This document shows positions 1 through 5,828 of a stretch of DNA of 5,828 nucleotides, piece after piece (positions within the stretch are counted from its first letter, which is position 1; the number at the start of each line of letters is the position of its first letter). The translations under genes were made by a program, and so were the position numbers. The DNA is from Deinococcus rhizophilus (GTDB lineage Bacteria > Deinococcota > Deinococci > Deinococcales > Deinococcaceae), in contig NZ_JASNGB010000186.1 in the NCBI RefSeq assembly GCF_030271215.1, forward strand, positions 1-5,828, read 5' to 3'. The notes beneath the pieces are model-generated. The model was given only the letters and a program-made list of their open reading frames with translations, had not been told where the DNA came from and did not search any database.

Positions 1-2
1 CG

Positions 3-653
3 CTGGACGCTCCGACGGGCCTCGCCCTGATCACGGTGGCCGAGGGCGGCGAGAACGCGATCACGGTGGCGAGCGGGGCCAATGCGCGGATGACGCCCGG
101 GCATCTGCCCGCCGACCTTTCCCCCTTCACCCACCTGCTGCTGCAGGGCGAACTGCCTGCGGCGGTCAACCGCGAGGCGGCGCGGCGGGCGCACGCGGCG
201 GGGCTGACCGTCCTGCTCAACGCGGCCCCCGTGCAGGCGCCCGACCCCGAGCTGCTCGCCCACGTCACCCACCTGCTCGTCAACGAAACCGAACTCGCCG
301 CCCTCGCACCCGCCGGGGGCAGGGTGGACGGAGACGGGGGAGGAGTGGACAGAGAGGTGGAGGCGCAGGCCCGCGCCCTGCGGGCAGCCGGGCCGGAGGC
401 CGTCACCGTGACCCTGGGAGCACGGGGCAGCCTGACGGTGGCTGGAGCGCAGACGTATGCCCTCCCCGCCCTCCCGGTCACCCCCGTGGACACCACCGGA
501 GCGGGCGACACCTTCGCGGGTGTGCTGGCCGCCGGACTGCCCCTCCCGGGGGCGCTGCGGACGGCGGGCGTGGCCGCTTCCCTGACCTGCACCCGCCCCG
601 GAGCGCAGGACGCGATGCCCACGCGGGAGGAGATTCAGGCGAACCTGCGGTGA
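3..653 (+). CDS. rbsK: Ribokinase, PfkB family (5' partial)
   Basis: Phosphorylates ribose (or a similar sugar or nucleoside) with ATP in the cytoplasm, giving ribose-5-phosphate for the pentose phosphate and nucleotide pathways. The reading frame is open from the left edge (position 3). 216 residues are visible out of the roughly 300 usual for the family, so about 85-90 N-terminal residues, including much of the sugar-binding region, lie outside. Visible signals are the ITV strand and SGAN segment near the start, NETE at visible residues 94-97 (ATP/Mg region), the PfkB signature DTTGAGDTFAG with GAGD at residues 166-169 (Asp169 the expected catalytic base), and a C-terminal TRPGAQDAMPTREE segment typical of ribokinases. 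A Gly/Asp-rich insert follows NETE (about 307-357). The substrate could be another sugar, but the C-terminal segment favours ribokinase. PfkB membership is near certain; rbsK is likely. Confidence 0.88.
   Translation: MDAPTGLALITVAEGGENAITVASGANARMTPGHLPADLSPFTHLLLQGELPAAVNREAARRAHAAGLTVLLNAAPVQAPDPELLAHVTHLLVNETELAALAPAGGRVDGDGGGVDREVEAQARALRAAGPEAVTVTLGARGSLTVAGAQTYALPALPVTPVDTTGAGDTFAGVLAAGLPLPGALRTAGVAASLTCTRPGAQDAMPTREEIQANLR
29..70 (+). repeat. 12-bp direct repeat inside the ribokinase gene
   Basis: GATCACGGTGGC occurs at 29-40 and again at 59-70, exactly 30 bases apart and therefore in frame. Both copies encode an ITVA strand, separated by a Gly-rich turn. The protein match to ribokinases continues through both copies, so this is probably a codon-level coincidence in two neighbouring beta strands or an old small duplication, not a mobile sequence. 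Confidence 0.5.
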
Positions 654-696
654 GCCAGAGACGGGGGGCGAGCGGCGCGGGAAGCACAGCAGACCG

Positions 697-710
697 GCAG
701 GCGGCCCTGC
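697..710. other. Small stem-loop after the ribokinase gene
   Basis: GCAGG (697-701) and CCTGC (706-710) can form a 5-bp stem with a 4-base loop, about 45 bases past the ribokinase stop. With G696 bulged it gains two more pairs from CC 694-695 and GG 711-712. There is no T tract. It could weakly end the ribokinase transcript before the next gene, or mean nothing. Confidence 0.25.
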
Positions 711-715
711 GGCGC

Positions 716-727
716 TAGGCTGAGCCT
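716..727 (+). promoter_or_regulatory. Candidate -10 element and small dyad before the DUF1999 gene
   Basis: TAGGCT at 716-721 fits the loose TANNNT -10 pattern, and the ATG follows 9 bases later at 731, so a transcript would have almost no leader. The same bases belong to a short dyad, AGGCT-G-AGCCT (717-727), which could be an operator or chance. No -35 is recognisable at the expected distance. No clear Shine-Dalgarno sequence precedes this ATG, which fits leaderless or very short-leader translation. Low confidence. Confidence 0.3.
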
Positions 728-730
728 GAC

Positions 731-1237
731 ATGCTCCGCTACCGCACCTTTACCGAGGCCGATTTCGAGGCCCTTGCCCAGCTTGACCTGACCGCCCAGC
801 GCACGGCGGACCCCGCCTTCGACACCCTGCCGGAGCGCGAGCGCACGGGCCGCCTCAGCACCAGCGTCCCGGCCCTGAAGTTCTACGAGCGCAGCGAACA
901 CTCCTTTGTCGCGCAGGGGGAGGGGACGGGGCTCGTCGGGGCCGTCCTCGCCCAGCACGTCTGGCAGGGGGACCGTCCCATCGTTCTGGTGCGGTCGTTG
1001 CTGCTCTCACCCGGCGCTCCGGACGAGGCGGCGGCGGGGTTGCTGCACGCCGTCGTCAAGAGCGCCTACGACAGCGCCGTGTACGAGGTCCACTTTCCGG
1101 TGACGCCCGCGCTGGAGGGCGCCGCCCGGCAGGAGGAAGCGCACCTGCTCGGCGGGTACGGCATCTGTCACCTCGGCACCCGCGCGGTCACGGCGCCGGG
1201 CACCCGGTTGGTCCGGCCGGATGGGGGCGCGGCATAA
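731..1237 (+). CDS. DUF1999 GNAT-like acyltransferase-fold protein
   Basis: A 168-residue cytoplasmic protein that I recognise as the DUF1999 family of Deinococcus and Thermus. A Thermus thermophilus relative has, from memory, an N-acetyltransferase (GNAT) fold. Family-like stretches are the N-terminal [12 protein letters not shown] (residues 4-15), [12 protein letters not shown] (50-61), the core AQHVWQGDR (74-82) and [15 protein letters not shown] (108-122). A loop of about 20 residues (24-45) before SVPALKFY looks like an addition. No classical acetyl-CoA pyrophosphate loop (Q/RxxGxG/A) can be seen, so acetyltransferase activity is uncertain and the substrate unknown. It starts at ATG 731, since the similarity begins at once. 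Its TAA overlaps the next ATG by one base (TAATG), so it heads a tight three-gene unit. The family call is firm; the function is not. Confidence 0.8.
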   Translation: MLRYRTFTEADFEALAQLDLTAQRTADPAFDTLPERERTGRLSTSVPALKFYERSEHSFVAQGEGTGLVGAVLAQHVWQGDRPIVLVRSLLLSPGAPDEAAAGLLHAVVKSAYDSAVYEVHFPVTPALEGAARQEEAHLLGGYGICHLGTRAVTAPGTRLVRPDGGAA

Positions 1238-1461
1238 TGGCCGCCATGACCCTCAAGCCCACCCGTGTGCTGCTCGGCGTGCGCGGTATGACCCGCGACG
1301 CGGGCGAGCGCGTTGCCCAGCACCTCCGTTCGCTTCCCGGCGTCGCCCAGGCCACCCCCGACGACGGCCAGATCGAGGTCCACTACGACCCCTCCCAGCA
1401 CACCGTCATGGACCTCGTGCGGGCCGTGCGCTCGCAGGGCTTCCTGGCCGGGATGCTCTGA
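1237..1461 (+). CDS. HMA-like small protein lacking the CXXC metal site
   Basis: A 74-residue protein with the layout of a heavy-metal-associated (HMA, CopZ-like) beta-alpha-beta-beta-alpha-beta domain: [10 protein letters not shown], a helix ending in [11 protein letters not shown], an IEVHYDPS strand, a helix [12 protein letters not shown] and a short last strand. Canonical members carry GMTCxxC, with both cysteines binding Cu(I) or another soft metal. Here GMT (residues 17-19) is kept, but the cysteine positions are Arg20 and Gly23, and the protein has no cysteine at all. Copper binding through that site is therefore not expected. The start could be ATG 1237, overlapping the previous stop, or ATG 1246, which gives 71 residues; GGGGGC at 1224-1229 is the only ribosome-site-like stretch. 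DUF503 starts 6 bases after its stop. The fold call is good; the role is unknown. Confidence 0.72.
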   Translation: MAAMTLKPTRVLLGVRGMTRDAGERVAQHLRSLPGVAQATPDDGQIEVHYDPSQHTVMDLVRAVRSQGFLAGML

Positions 1462-1467
1462 AGGCCG

Positions 1468-1785
<318 letters not shown>

Positions 1786-1793
1786 GGAGGAGA

Positions 1794-1849
1794 GCGGCCG
1801 GAGAGACCCCTCACTCCCTGGCTTCACCAGACCCCTCTCCCCCGGCCGC
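1794..1849 (+). terminator. Stem-loop after the DUF503 gene
   Basis: GCGGCC (1794-1799) pairs with GGCCGC (1844-1849). GGAGAG (1800-1805) pairs with CTCTCC (1835-1840) across a 3-base bulge, giving 12 pairs, and a small inner CTGG/CCAG hairpin (1818-1821 with 1827-1830) can form in the loop. It starts 8 bases after the DUF503 stop. There is no following T run, so it may be an imperfect or factor-dependent terminator. Confidence 0.55.
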
Positions 1850-1866
1850 CGTCCCACCAGGAACCA

Positions 1867-1902
1867 GAACGCCGGGCCTCCCTCTCCGGGTGCCCGGCGT
1901 TC
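1867..1902. terminator. GC-rich hairpin between DUF503 and lepB
   Basis: GAACGCCGGGC (1867-1877) and GCCCGGCGTTC (1892-1902) form a perfect 11-bp stem with a 14-base loop, ending 11 bases past the lepB stop. The strength is equal on both strands, so it can serve both convergent units. No T tract follows on either side. It is likely the lepB terminator and a backup for the DUF503 unit. Confidence 0.65.
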
Positions 1903-1913
1903 CCGTGACCGAA

Positions 1914-2708
<795 letters not shown>

Positions 2709-2712
2709 GCCG

Positions 2713-2719
2713 CTCCTTT
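2713..2719 (-). promoter_or_regulatory. Ribosome binding site of lepB
   Basis: On the minus strand AAAGGAG sits 4 bases before the lepB ATG. It is the strongest Shine-Dalgarno sequence in the window and fixes the start. Just upstream is a direct repeat of the 7-mer GGCGGAT (2721-2727 and 2730-2736 on the + strand as ATCCGCC), of unknown meaning. Confidence 0.75.
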
Positions 2720-2740
2720 GATCCGCCTAATCCGCCGCGC

Positions 2741-2749
2741 AGGATAGCA
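2741..2749 (-). promoter_or_regulatory. Candidate extended -10 for lepB
   Basis: The minus strand reads TGC-TATCCT here, an extended -10 type sequence (TGNTANNNT), about 33 bases upstream of the lepB ATG. It would give a short leader carrying the strong AAAGGAG ribosome site. The TTGACC at 2756-2761 is too close to act as its -35. It may let lepB, an essential gene in most bacteria, be expressed independently of the lipase gene. Confidence 0.3.
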
Positions 2750-2757
2750 GGGCACGG

Positions 2758-3555
2758 TCAACCCTCCCCCACCAGCGCCCGCACCCGCGCAAGCTCGGCC
2801 CGCGCCGCCGCCTCGCCCGCTGCTCTTGCCTCGGCGCCCCGGCGAAAGGACGGCAGGTCGATGTCCCCGAGGTCCGGGCGCAGCAGCACGTCCGGGCGGT
2901 AAAGGCTCAGCCGGGCGTCGGTCAGCTGCGTCTGCATGATGTCCACCGCCCGCCGCAGCGAGCGCACCCTTCCCAGGTGGGACTCCGAGCGCCAGCGCCG
3001 CCGCCCCGGGCGTTCCAGCGGTTCGGCGGCCGTCACGTCCACCGCCACGACCTGCCGCACGCCCAGAAACAGCGCGGCGTCCACCGGCACCTGGTTCAGA
3101 ATCCCGCCGTCGGCCAGCAGCATGTCGCCGTACGGCACCGGGTCGATGGCTCCCGGATAGGCGGTGGTCGCCCGCAGCGCCGCGTACAGGTCCCCGCCCC
3201 GCAGGTACACCATGCGCCCGGTCAGCACGTCCGTCGCGGTGACGGCCAGCGGCCGCTCCAGCGCCTCGAAGGTGGGCGGAAGGTGGGCGGCGAGCCACGC
3301 CCCGAACGCCGACGCCCGCAGCAGTCCCCTTCCCAGCCGCCAGTCGAGCAGCCGCCGCCACGACACGGTTTCCGAGATGCGCTGCAACTCGCCTGCGCCC
3401 GTCCCCGCCGCGATAAAGGCCGCGACCAGCCCGCCCACCGAGGTGCCCGCCAGCACCTGCGGCGGCAGCCCGGCTTCCTCCAGCACCCGCCACACGCCGA
3501 CGTGCGCCAGCCCGCGTGCGCCCCCGCCCCCCAAGACCAGTCCATACCCCGGCAT
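2758..3555 (-). CDS. Patatin-like phospholipase family protein
   Basis: A 265-residue lipid acyl hydrolase with a patatin Ser-Asp dyad, related to bacterial RssA/YchK-type proteins; likely substrates are phospholipids or other acyl esters at the inner membrane. Visible motifs in order: oxyanion-hole loop GGGGARG (residues 9-15), nucleophile elbow GTSVGG with Ser39, the [12 protein letters not shown] strand region (107-118), AYPGAIDPV (132-140), and the catalytic DGG with Asp149 followed by [10 protein letters not shown]. All catalytic residues are present. The C-terminal half is an Arg-rich helix region ending in an Ala/Arg/Glu-rich helix (about 235-262). No signal peptide or membrane segment is seen. 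The start at ATG 3553-3555 lies just before the first conserved strand; the frame is open far upstream, but that part overlaps the kinase gene. There is no ribosome site, and a -10-like TACAAT lies 6 bases upstream, suggesting a leaderless mRNA. lepB follows. Confidence 0.9.
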   Translation of the reverse strand: MPGYGLVLGGGGARGLAHVGVWRVLEEAGLPPQVLAGTSVGGLVAAFIAAGTGAGELQRISETVSWRRLLDWRLGRGLLRASAFGAWLAAHLPPTFEALERPLAVTATDVLTGRMVYLRGGDLYAALRATTAYPGAIDPVPYGDMLLADGGILNQVPVDAALFLGVRQVVAVDVTAAEPLERPGRRRWRSESHLGRVRSLRRAVDIMQTQLTDARLSLYRPDVLLRPDLGDIDLPSFRRGAEARAAGEAAARAELARVRALVGEG

Positions 3556-3561
3556 GGGGGG

Positions 3562-3567
3562 ATTGTA
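3562..3567 (-). promoter_or_regulatory. -10 element for a leaderless patatin-gene transcript
   Basis: The minus strand reads TACAAT, one base off TATAAT. Exactly six bases (all C) separate it from the ATG of the phospholipase gene, which puts the expected transcription start on the A of the start codon. No Shine-Dalgarno sequence is present. This is the standard arrangement of leaderless genes in Deinococcus. No good -35 (TTGACA-like) is visible. Confidence 0.55.
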
Positions 3568-3581
3568 GGGCGCTGCACCTT

Positions 3582-3591
3582 CGGGCGCCCG
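3582..3591. promoter_or_regulatory. Palindrome between divergent promoters
   Basis: CGGGCGCCCG is a perfect 10-bp palindrome, flanked by CACC (3576-3579) and GGTG (3591-3594), which extend the dyad imperfectly. It lies between the two opposed -10-like elements (3562-3567 minus, 3598-3603 plus), where both -35 regions would fall. It could be an operator for both genes, though GC palindromes are frequent in this base composition. Confidence 0.3.
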
Positions 3592-3597
3592 GTGGAG

Positions 3598-3603
3598 TAC
3601 CGT
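3598..3603 (+). promoter_or_regulatory. Candidate -10 element for the kinase gene
   Basis: TACCGT fits TANNNT and lies 9 bases before the kinase ATG, so the transcript would begin within a few bases of the start codon. The intervening GGGGGCAGG could instead be read as a weak ribosome site. No -35 is recognisable. Confidence 0.35.
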
Positions 3604-3612
3604 GGGGGCAGG

Positions 3613-4365
3613 ATGCCGCTGGCAGGACAGATCGTGGGAGAGGGGGTGCGCCTCGTGCGGCCCCTGGGGCGCGGCTCGCACAGCGTGGTCTATTTCGCGG
3701 TCGATGCCGAGGGGCAGCCCCGCGCGGTCAAGATCTTCGAGCCGCACTTTGCCGCCCACGCGGAGCGCGAGCTCTCGCACGGCGCGGGCCTCGACCATCC
3801 CCGGCTGGTGCGGGTGCTGGCCCCGGTGACGGTGGAGGGGCGCCCCGCCCTGCTGGTGACCTACGCCCGTGGGCAGGTGCTGTTCACCCGTTATGCCCAC
3901 CGCCCGGCCCTGACCCACGACCGCCGGGCCTACCTGCTCACGCTCGCACACCTGCTGGGCGCCCTGGGGCACCTGCATGAGCGCGGCGTGGTTCACCGCG
4001 ACGTGAAGCCGGAGAACATCATCGCGGAGCCCGACGGCAGCGCGACCCTGGTCGACTTCGACCTCTCGGGGCCGGTGGGAGAGACCTTCGCCGCGCCCAT
4101 GCGCATGGGCACCGCCGCCTTCCAGAGCCCGGAGTCGCGCCGGGGCGAGCCGCTGGGACCCGCGAGCGACCTGTACGGGGTCGGCGTGCTGCTGGGCTGG
4201 GGCCTGCACGGAGCACTGGGGGTTCCCGACGTGCCCCCGCCTCCCGCCGCCGACCCCCTCGACCCCCTGCTCGCCGCCCTCACCGACCCCGACCGCTCCC
4301 GCCGCCTGGGGGACGCGGCCGAGGCGCGGGAATGGCTGCTGCGGCTGGCGGGGCTGCCGTACTGA
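3613..4365 (+). CDS. Compact soluble Ser/Thr protein kinase (Hanks type)
   Basis: A 250-residue protein consisting of a kinase domain and nothing else: no membrane segment, PASTA, WD40 or PQQ repeats. Motifs in order: Gly-rich loop [10 protein letters not shown] (residues 18-27), ATP-binding Lys40 in AVKIF, helix-C Glu53, catalytic loop HRDVKPEN (128-135, with Asp130, Lys132, Asn135), metal-binding DFD (148-150) where the family normally has [12 protein letters not shown] (166-174) in place of GTxxYxAPE, and structural Asp186 in [11 protein letters not shown]. All residues needed for catalysis are present, so it is probably active despite the DFG change. The C-terminal lobe is short, ending in the [13 protein letters not shown] helix typical of bacterial kinases. 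The start is ATG 3613; GTG 3592 in the same frame would add 7 residues. Divergent from the phospholipase gene. Substrates and signal are unknown. Confidence 0.9.
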   Translation: MPLAGQIVGEGVRLVRPLGRGSHSVVYFAVDAEGQPRAVKIFEPHFAAHAERELSHGAGLDHPRLVRVLAPVTVEGRPALLVTYARGQVLFTRYAHRPALTHDRRAYLLTLAHLLGALGHLHERGVVHRDVKPENIIAEPDGSATLVDFDLSGPVGETFAAPMRMGTAAFQSPESRRGEPLGPASDLYGVGVLLGWGLHGALGVPDVPPPPAADPLDPLLAALTDPDRSRRLGDAAEAREWLLRLAGLPY

Positions 4366-4384
4366 AGCGGCCGTACTGAAGCGG
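4357..4384 (+). repeat. Perfect 14-bp tandem duplication over the kinase stop codon
   Basis: CCGTACTGAAGCGG occurs at 4357-4370 and immediately again at 4371-4384. The first copy encodes the last Pro-Tyr codons and the TGA stop of the kinase; the second is wholly non-coding and adjoins the terminator repeats. The exact head-to-tail identity indicates a recent replication-slippage or repair event. The protein is unaffected because the stop lies in the first copy. Confidence 0.9.
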
Positions 4385-4387
4385 TCA

Positions 4388-4437
4388 GCCCTCAGCTCTC
4401 GGCCCTCAGCCCTTCCTGACCGCTGAGGGCTGAGGGC
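4388..4437. repeat. Two direct and two inverted copies of a 9-mer
   Basis: GCCCTCAGC lies at 4388-4396 and 4402-4410; its reverse complement GCTGAGGGC lies at 4422-4430 and, overlapping by two bases, at 4429-4437. Together they fill nearly the whole gap between the convergent kinase and degV genes. Any forward copy can pair with any inverted one, so several competing hairpins are possible. Confidence 0.85.
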
Positions 4438-4438
4438 T
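4394..4438 (+). terminator. Strong hairpin between kinase and degV
   Basis: As + strand RNA, 4394-4410 pairs with 4422-4438 in a 17-bp stem (15 Watson-Crick pairs, G-U at 4401:4431 and 4397:4435) with an 11-base loop. Alternatives are a 12-bp stem 4385-4396/4422-4433 and a 9-bp stem AGCGGTCAG/CTGACCGCT (4380-4388/4416-4424). The two wobbles become A-C mismatches in the opposite transcript, so the 17-bp form favours the kinase mRNA, while the 12-bp perfect stem can serve degV. There is no T run; only a pyrimidine-rich stretch follows on the + strand. Confidence 0.7.
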
Positions 4439-5307
4439 CACTTCTCCCAGACCCATCCTCCCGGTGCCGCCGCGACGCCCAGCGCCCGTGGCCCGGTGTG
4501 CACGTTCAGGACCGGGTTGACCCCCGCGAAGCCCGACCACACGACCGGGTGCCGGGCCTGAATCGCGGCCAGCAGCGTGTCGGCATCCTCGCGCACCGAG
4601 CCGTACAGCAGTCCCAGCCGCAGCGGGGTGCCCTCGCCGTGGCGGGCGGTGACCTGGGCGGCGACGGCCTCGATGGCCCCCTTGTACGACCGCGCCCGGC
4701 CCACGTTGGTGTAGATCGCGGCCTCCTTGTCCACCGTGATGACGGGCTTGAGGTTCAGCAGGCCGCCCAGCGTGGCCTGCACCCGCCCGATGCGCCCGCC
4801 CCGGCGCAGGTACTCCAGCGTCTCGATGGTGAAGTACAGCTCGGTTTCCTCGTGCGTGCGCCGCAGCCAGTCCAGCGCCGTCTCCAGCGACTCGCCCCGC
4901 TCGGCGGCGGTCACGGCGGCGTGCACCTGAAAAGCCTGCGCCGCGCTGAGGGTCCGGGTGTCGTGGATGGTGACGTTGACCCCCGGCACCAGCGCGAGCG
5001 CCTGCTCGGCGGCGTTGCGGCTGCCCGACAGCCCCGCGCTGATGGTGAGGGCCAGCACGGGCAGGCCGCCCGCTCCGGCCTGCTGGTAGGCTTCGGCCCA
5101 GTCCTGCGGGGTGGGCTGGCTGGAGGTCGGGTGCGCGGGATTGGTCTGCAGTTCGCGGAACAACCACTCGCGCGTGATCTCGCCCATGCGGTAGCTCCTG
5201 TCCCCGAAGTTCAGGCTGAAGGGGGCGACGGGCACGGCGTTGCGAAGGTCGGTGAAGGCGTCGAGGCCGCCGTCGGTCACGACGGCAAACTTGGCATTCT
5301 GGGTCAT
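4438..5307 (-). CDS. DegV family fatty-acid-binding protein
   Basis: A 289-residue cytoplasmic DegV protein. The family binds one long-chain fatty acid in a cleft; Gram-positive FakB members present it to the kinase FakA for phosphorylation and entry into phospholipid synthesis. Signals: N-terminal strand AVVTDGG (residues 8-14, where many members have TDS), [10 protein letters not shown] (60-69), the fatty-acid carboxylate loop [14 protein letters not shown] (87-100), HDTRTLS (115-121), [14 protein letters not shown] (162-175) and [10 protein letters not shown]. The length is normal and the fold complete. The start at ATG 5305-5307 is supported by AAGGAA five bases upstream and by the TD motif at the expected depth. 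Its ATG overlaps the TGA of the upstream dehydrogenase gene (ATGA). Whether a FakA partner exists in this genome cannot be seen here, so a FakB role is possible but unproven. Confidence 0.9.
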   Translation of the reverse strand: MTQNAKFAVVTDGGLDAFTDLRNAVPVAPFSLNFGDRSYRMGEITREWLFRELQTNPAHPTSSQPTPQDWAEAYQQAGAGGLPVLALTISAGLSGSRNAAEQALALVPGVNVTIHDTRTLSAAQAFQVHAAVTAAERGESLETALDWLRRTHEETELYFTIETLEYLRRGGRIGRVQATLGGLLNLKPVITVDKEAAIYTNVGRARSYKGAIEAVAAQVTARHGEGTPLRLGLLYGSVREDADTLLAAIQARHPVVWSGFAGVNPVLNVHTGPRALGVAAAPGGWVWEK

Positions 5308-5828
5308 CGGATTTCCTTGTCGTTCATCTGTTCGATCAGCCTCAGGGCGGCGGTGTGGTCCTCCCCGGCGCCGACCACCGTCGCGGCGGCCCGGAAGAGG
5401 GCCTCGGTTTGCATCAGCACGGGCGCACTCGCTCCCGCCGCCCGCACCACGTCGGCGGCGATTCCAGCGTCCTTCGCCAGCAGCCCCAGCCCGAAAGTCA
5501 CCGGAAATTCGCGGGTCAGGACCCGCTGTCCGATCAGGTTCTCGGACGCGTTGCTGCGGCCACTGCTCGCGTTGATGACCTCCAGCGCTCCTGCCACCTC
5601 CACGCCCGCCCGCGCCAGCGCCGCCAGCCCCTCGCCCGCGGCCCACAGGTTGACCGCCAGCAGCGCGTTGTTCACGGCCTTGACCGCGAAGCCCGCCCCG
5701 GTGCCGCCCACATGCACCACCTTGCCCGCGAAGGCGAGCCCCGGCCGCACCGCTTCCAGCGCCCCCGCGTCCCCGCCCACCATCACGGTGAGGGTGCCCG
5801 CCTGCGCCCCGGCGGTCCCGCCGCTGAC
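5304..5828 (-). CDS. 3-hydroxyisobutyrate dehydrogenase family oxidoreductase (5' partial)
   Basis: An NAD(P)-dependent beta-hydroxyacid dehydrogenase, the family of 3-hydroxyisobutyrate dehydrogenase (valine breakdown) and tartronate semialdehyde reductase (glyoxylate route). The frame is open through the right edge. 174 C-terminal residues are visible out of about 290, so the Rossmann NAD(P)-binding domain lies outside the window. Visible signals are the substrate-binding motif [18 protein letters not shown] (visible residues 2-19), the catalytic Lys50 in [16 protein letters not shown], and KD (119-120) in the LLAKDAGIA helix, as expected for the all-helical C-terminal domain. The cofactor and exact substrate cannot be read from this half. 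The stop TGA at 5304-5306 lies within ATGA shared with the DegV start, and its last codons contain the DegV ribosome site, so the two are co-transcribed and probably translationally coupled. Confidence 0.9.
   Translation of the reverse strand, partial: VSGGTAGAQAGTLTVMVGGDAGALEAVRPGLAFAGKVVHVGGTGAGFAVKAVNNALLAVNLWAAGEGLAALARAGVEVAGALEVINASSGRSNASENLIGQRVLTREFPVTFGLGLLAKDAGIAADVVRAAGASAPVLMQTEALFRAAATVVGAGEDHTAALRLIEQMNDKEIR
5313..5318 (-). promoter_or_regulatory. Ribosome binding site of the degV gene
   Basis: AAGGAA on the minus strand, 5 bases before the DegV ATG and inside the last codons of the dehydrogenase gene. It supports the chosen start and shows that re-initiation at the ATGA overlap has its own ribosome site. 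Confidence 0.65.

Noticed and set aside
315..345. Possible G-quadruplex in the ribokinase gene, and similar G-rich runs at 1761-1777 and 2416-2433
   Set aside because: Each place has only three runs of three or more Gs at suitable spacing; a fourth is missing, so the standard motif is not met.
2977..3612. In-frame N-terminal extension of the kinase (plus strand, antisense to the phospholipase)
   Set aside because: The kinase domain begins right after ATG 3613. The upstream part is the reverse strand of the phospholipase gene, with a His/Arg/Gln-rich composition typical of shadow frames.
3556..4209. In-frame N-terminal extension of the phospholipase (minus strand, antisense to the kinase)
   Set aside because: The patatin homology starts at the ATG at 3555, and the extension is Gln/His/Arg-rich antisense sequence of the well-supported kinase gene.
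4406..5167. A 253-codon minus-strand frame overlapping the DegV gene
   Set aside because: It is the +1-type shadow of DegV: Gly/Arg/Ala repeats with no motif, while DegV in the other frame has full family similarity.
5308..5646. Upstream extension of the DegV frame
   Set aside because: It is low-complexity sequence overlapping the dehydrogenase gene. ATG 5307 has a ribosome site and fits the family N-terminus.

Overview
The window looks like ordinary chromosomal DNA from a Deinococcus-type bacterium. It is very GC-rich (about 70% by eye) with strong G/C third-position bias. It carries a DUF1999 protein, a family I know only from the Deinococcus-Thermus group. Several genes have a TANNNT -10-like element placed so close to the start codon that a leaderless or nearly leaderless mRNA is plausible, a pattern known to be common in Deinococcus. 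I see no tRNA, rRNA, CRISPR array, insertion sequence, phage gene or attachment site.

Layout, left to right. A ribokinase (PfkB family) enters from the left edge without its N-terminus. A compact three-gene + strand unit follows: a DUF1999 GNAT-like protein, a small heavy-metal-associated (HMA)-like protein that has lost its metal-binding cysteines, and a DUF503 (YlxP-like) protein. It ends in two stem-loops where it converges on a minus-strand pair, a patatin-like phospholipase followed by signal peptidase I (lepB). The phospholipase is transcribed divergently from a small soluble Ser/Thr protein kinase. The 57-bp gap between them holds two opposed -10-like elements around a 10-bp palindrome. 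The kinase converges on a second minus-strand pair: a 3-hydroxyisobutyrate dehydrogenase-family enzyme (N-terminus beyond the right edge) and a DegV fatty-acid-binding protein, joined by a 4-base ATGA overlap. The 72-bp gap between kinase and degV is packed with nested direct and inverted repeats that form strong hairpins on a perfect 14-bp tandem duplication.

How the genes may work together: the patatin lipase and LepB both act at or near the membrane and probably share a transcript. DegV binds fatty acids and may be translated only together with the upstream dehydrogenase. The kinase could respond to or control its divergent lipase neighbour, but that is inference from position only. I found no convincing new multi-gene system. 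The points most worth a second look are the cysteine-less HMA-like protein, the kinase with DFD in place of DFG, the divergent leaderless-looking promoter region, and the repeat-built bidirectional terminator.
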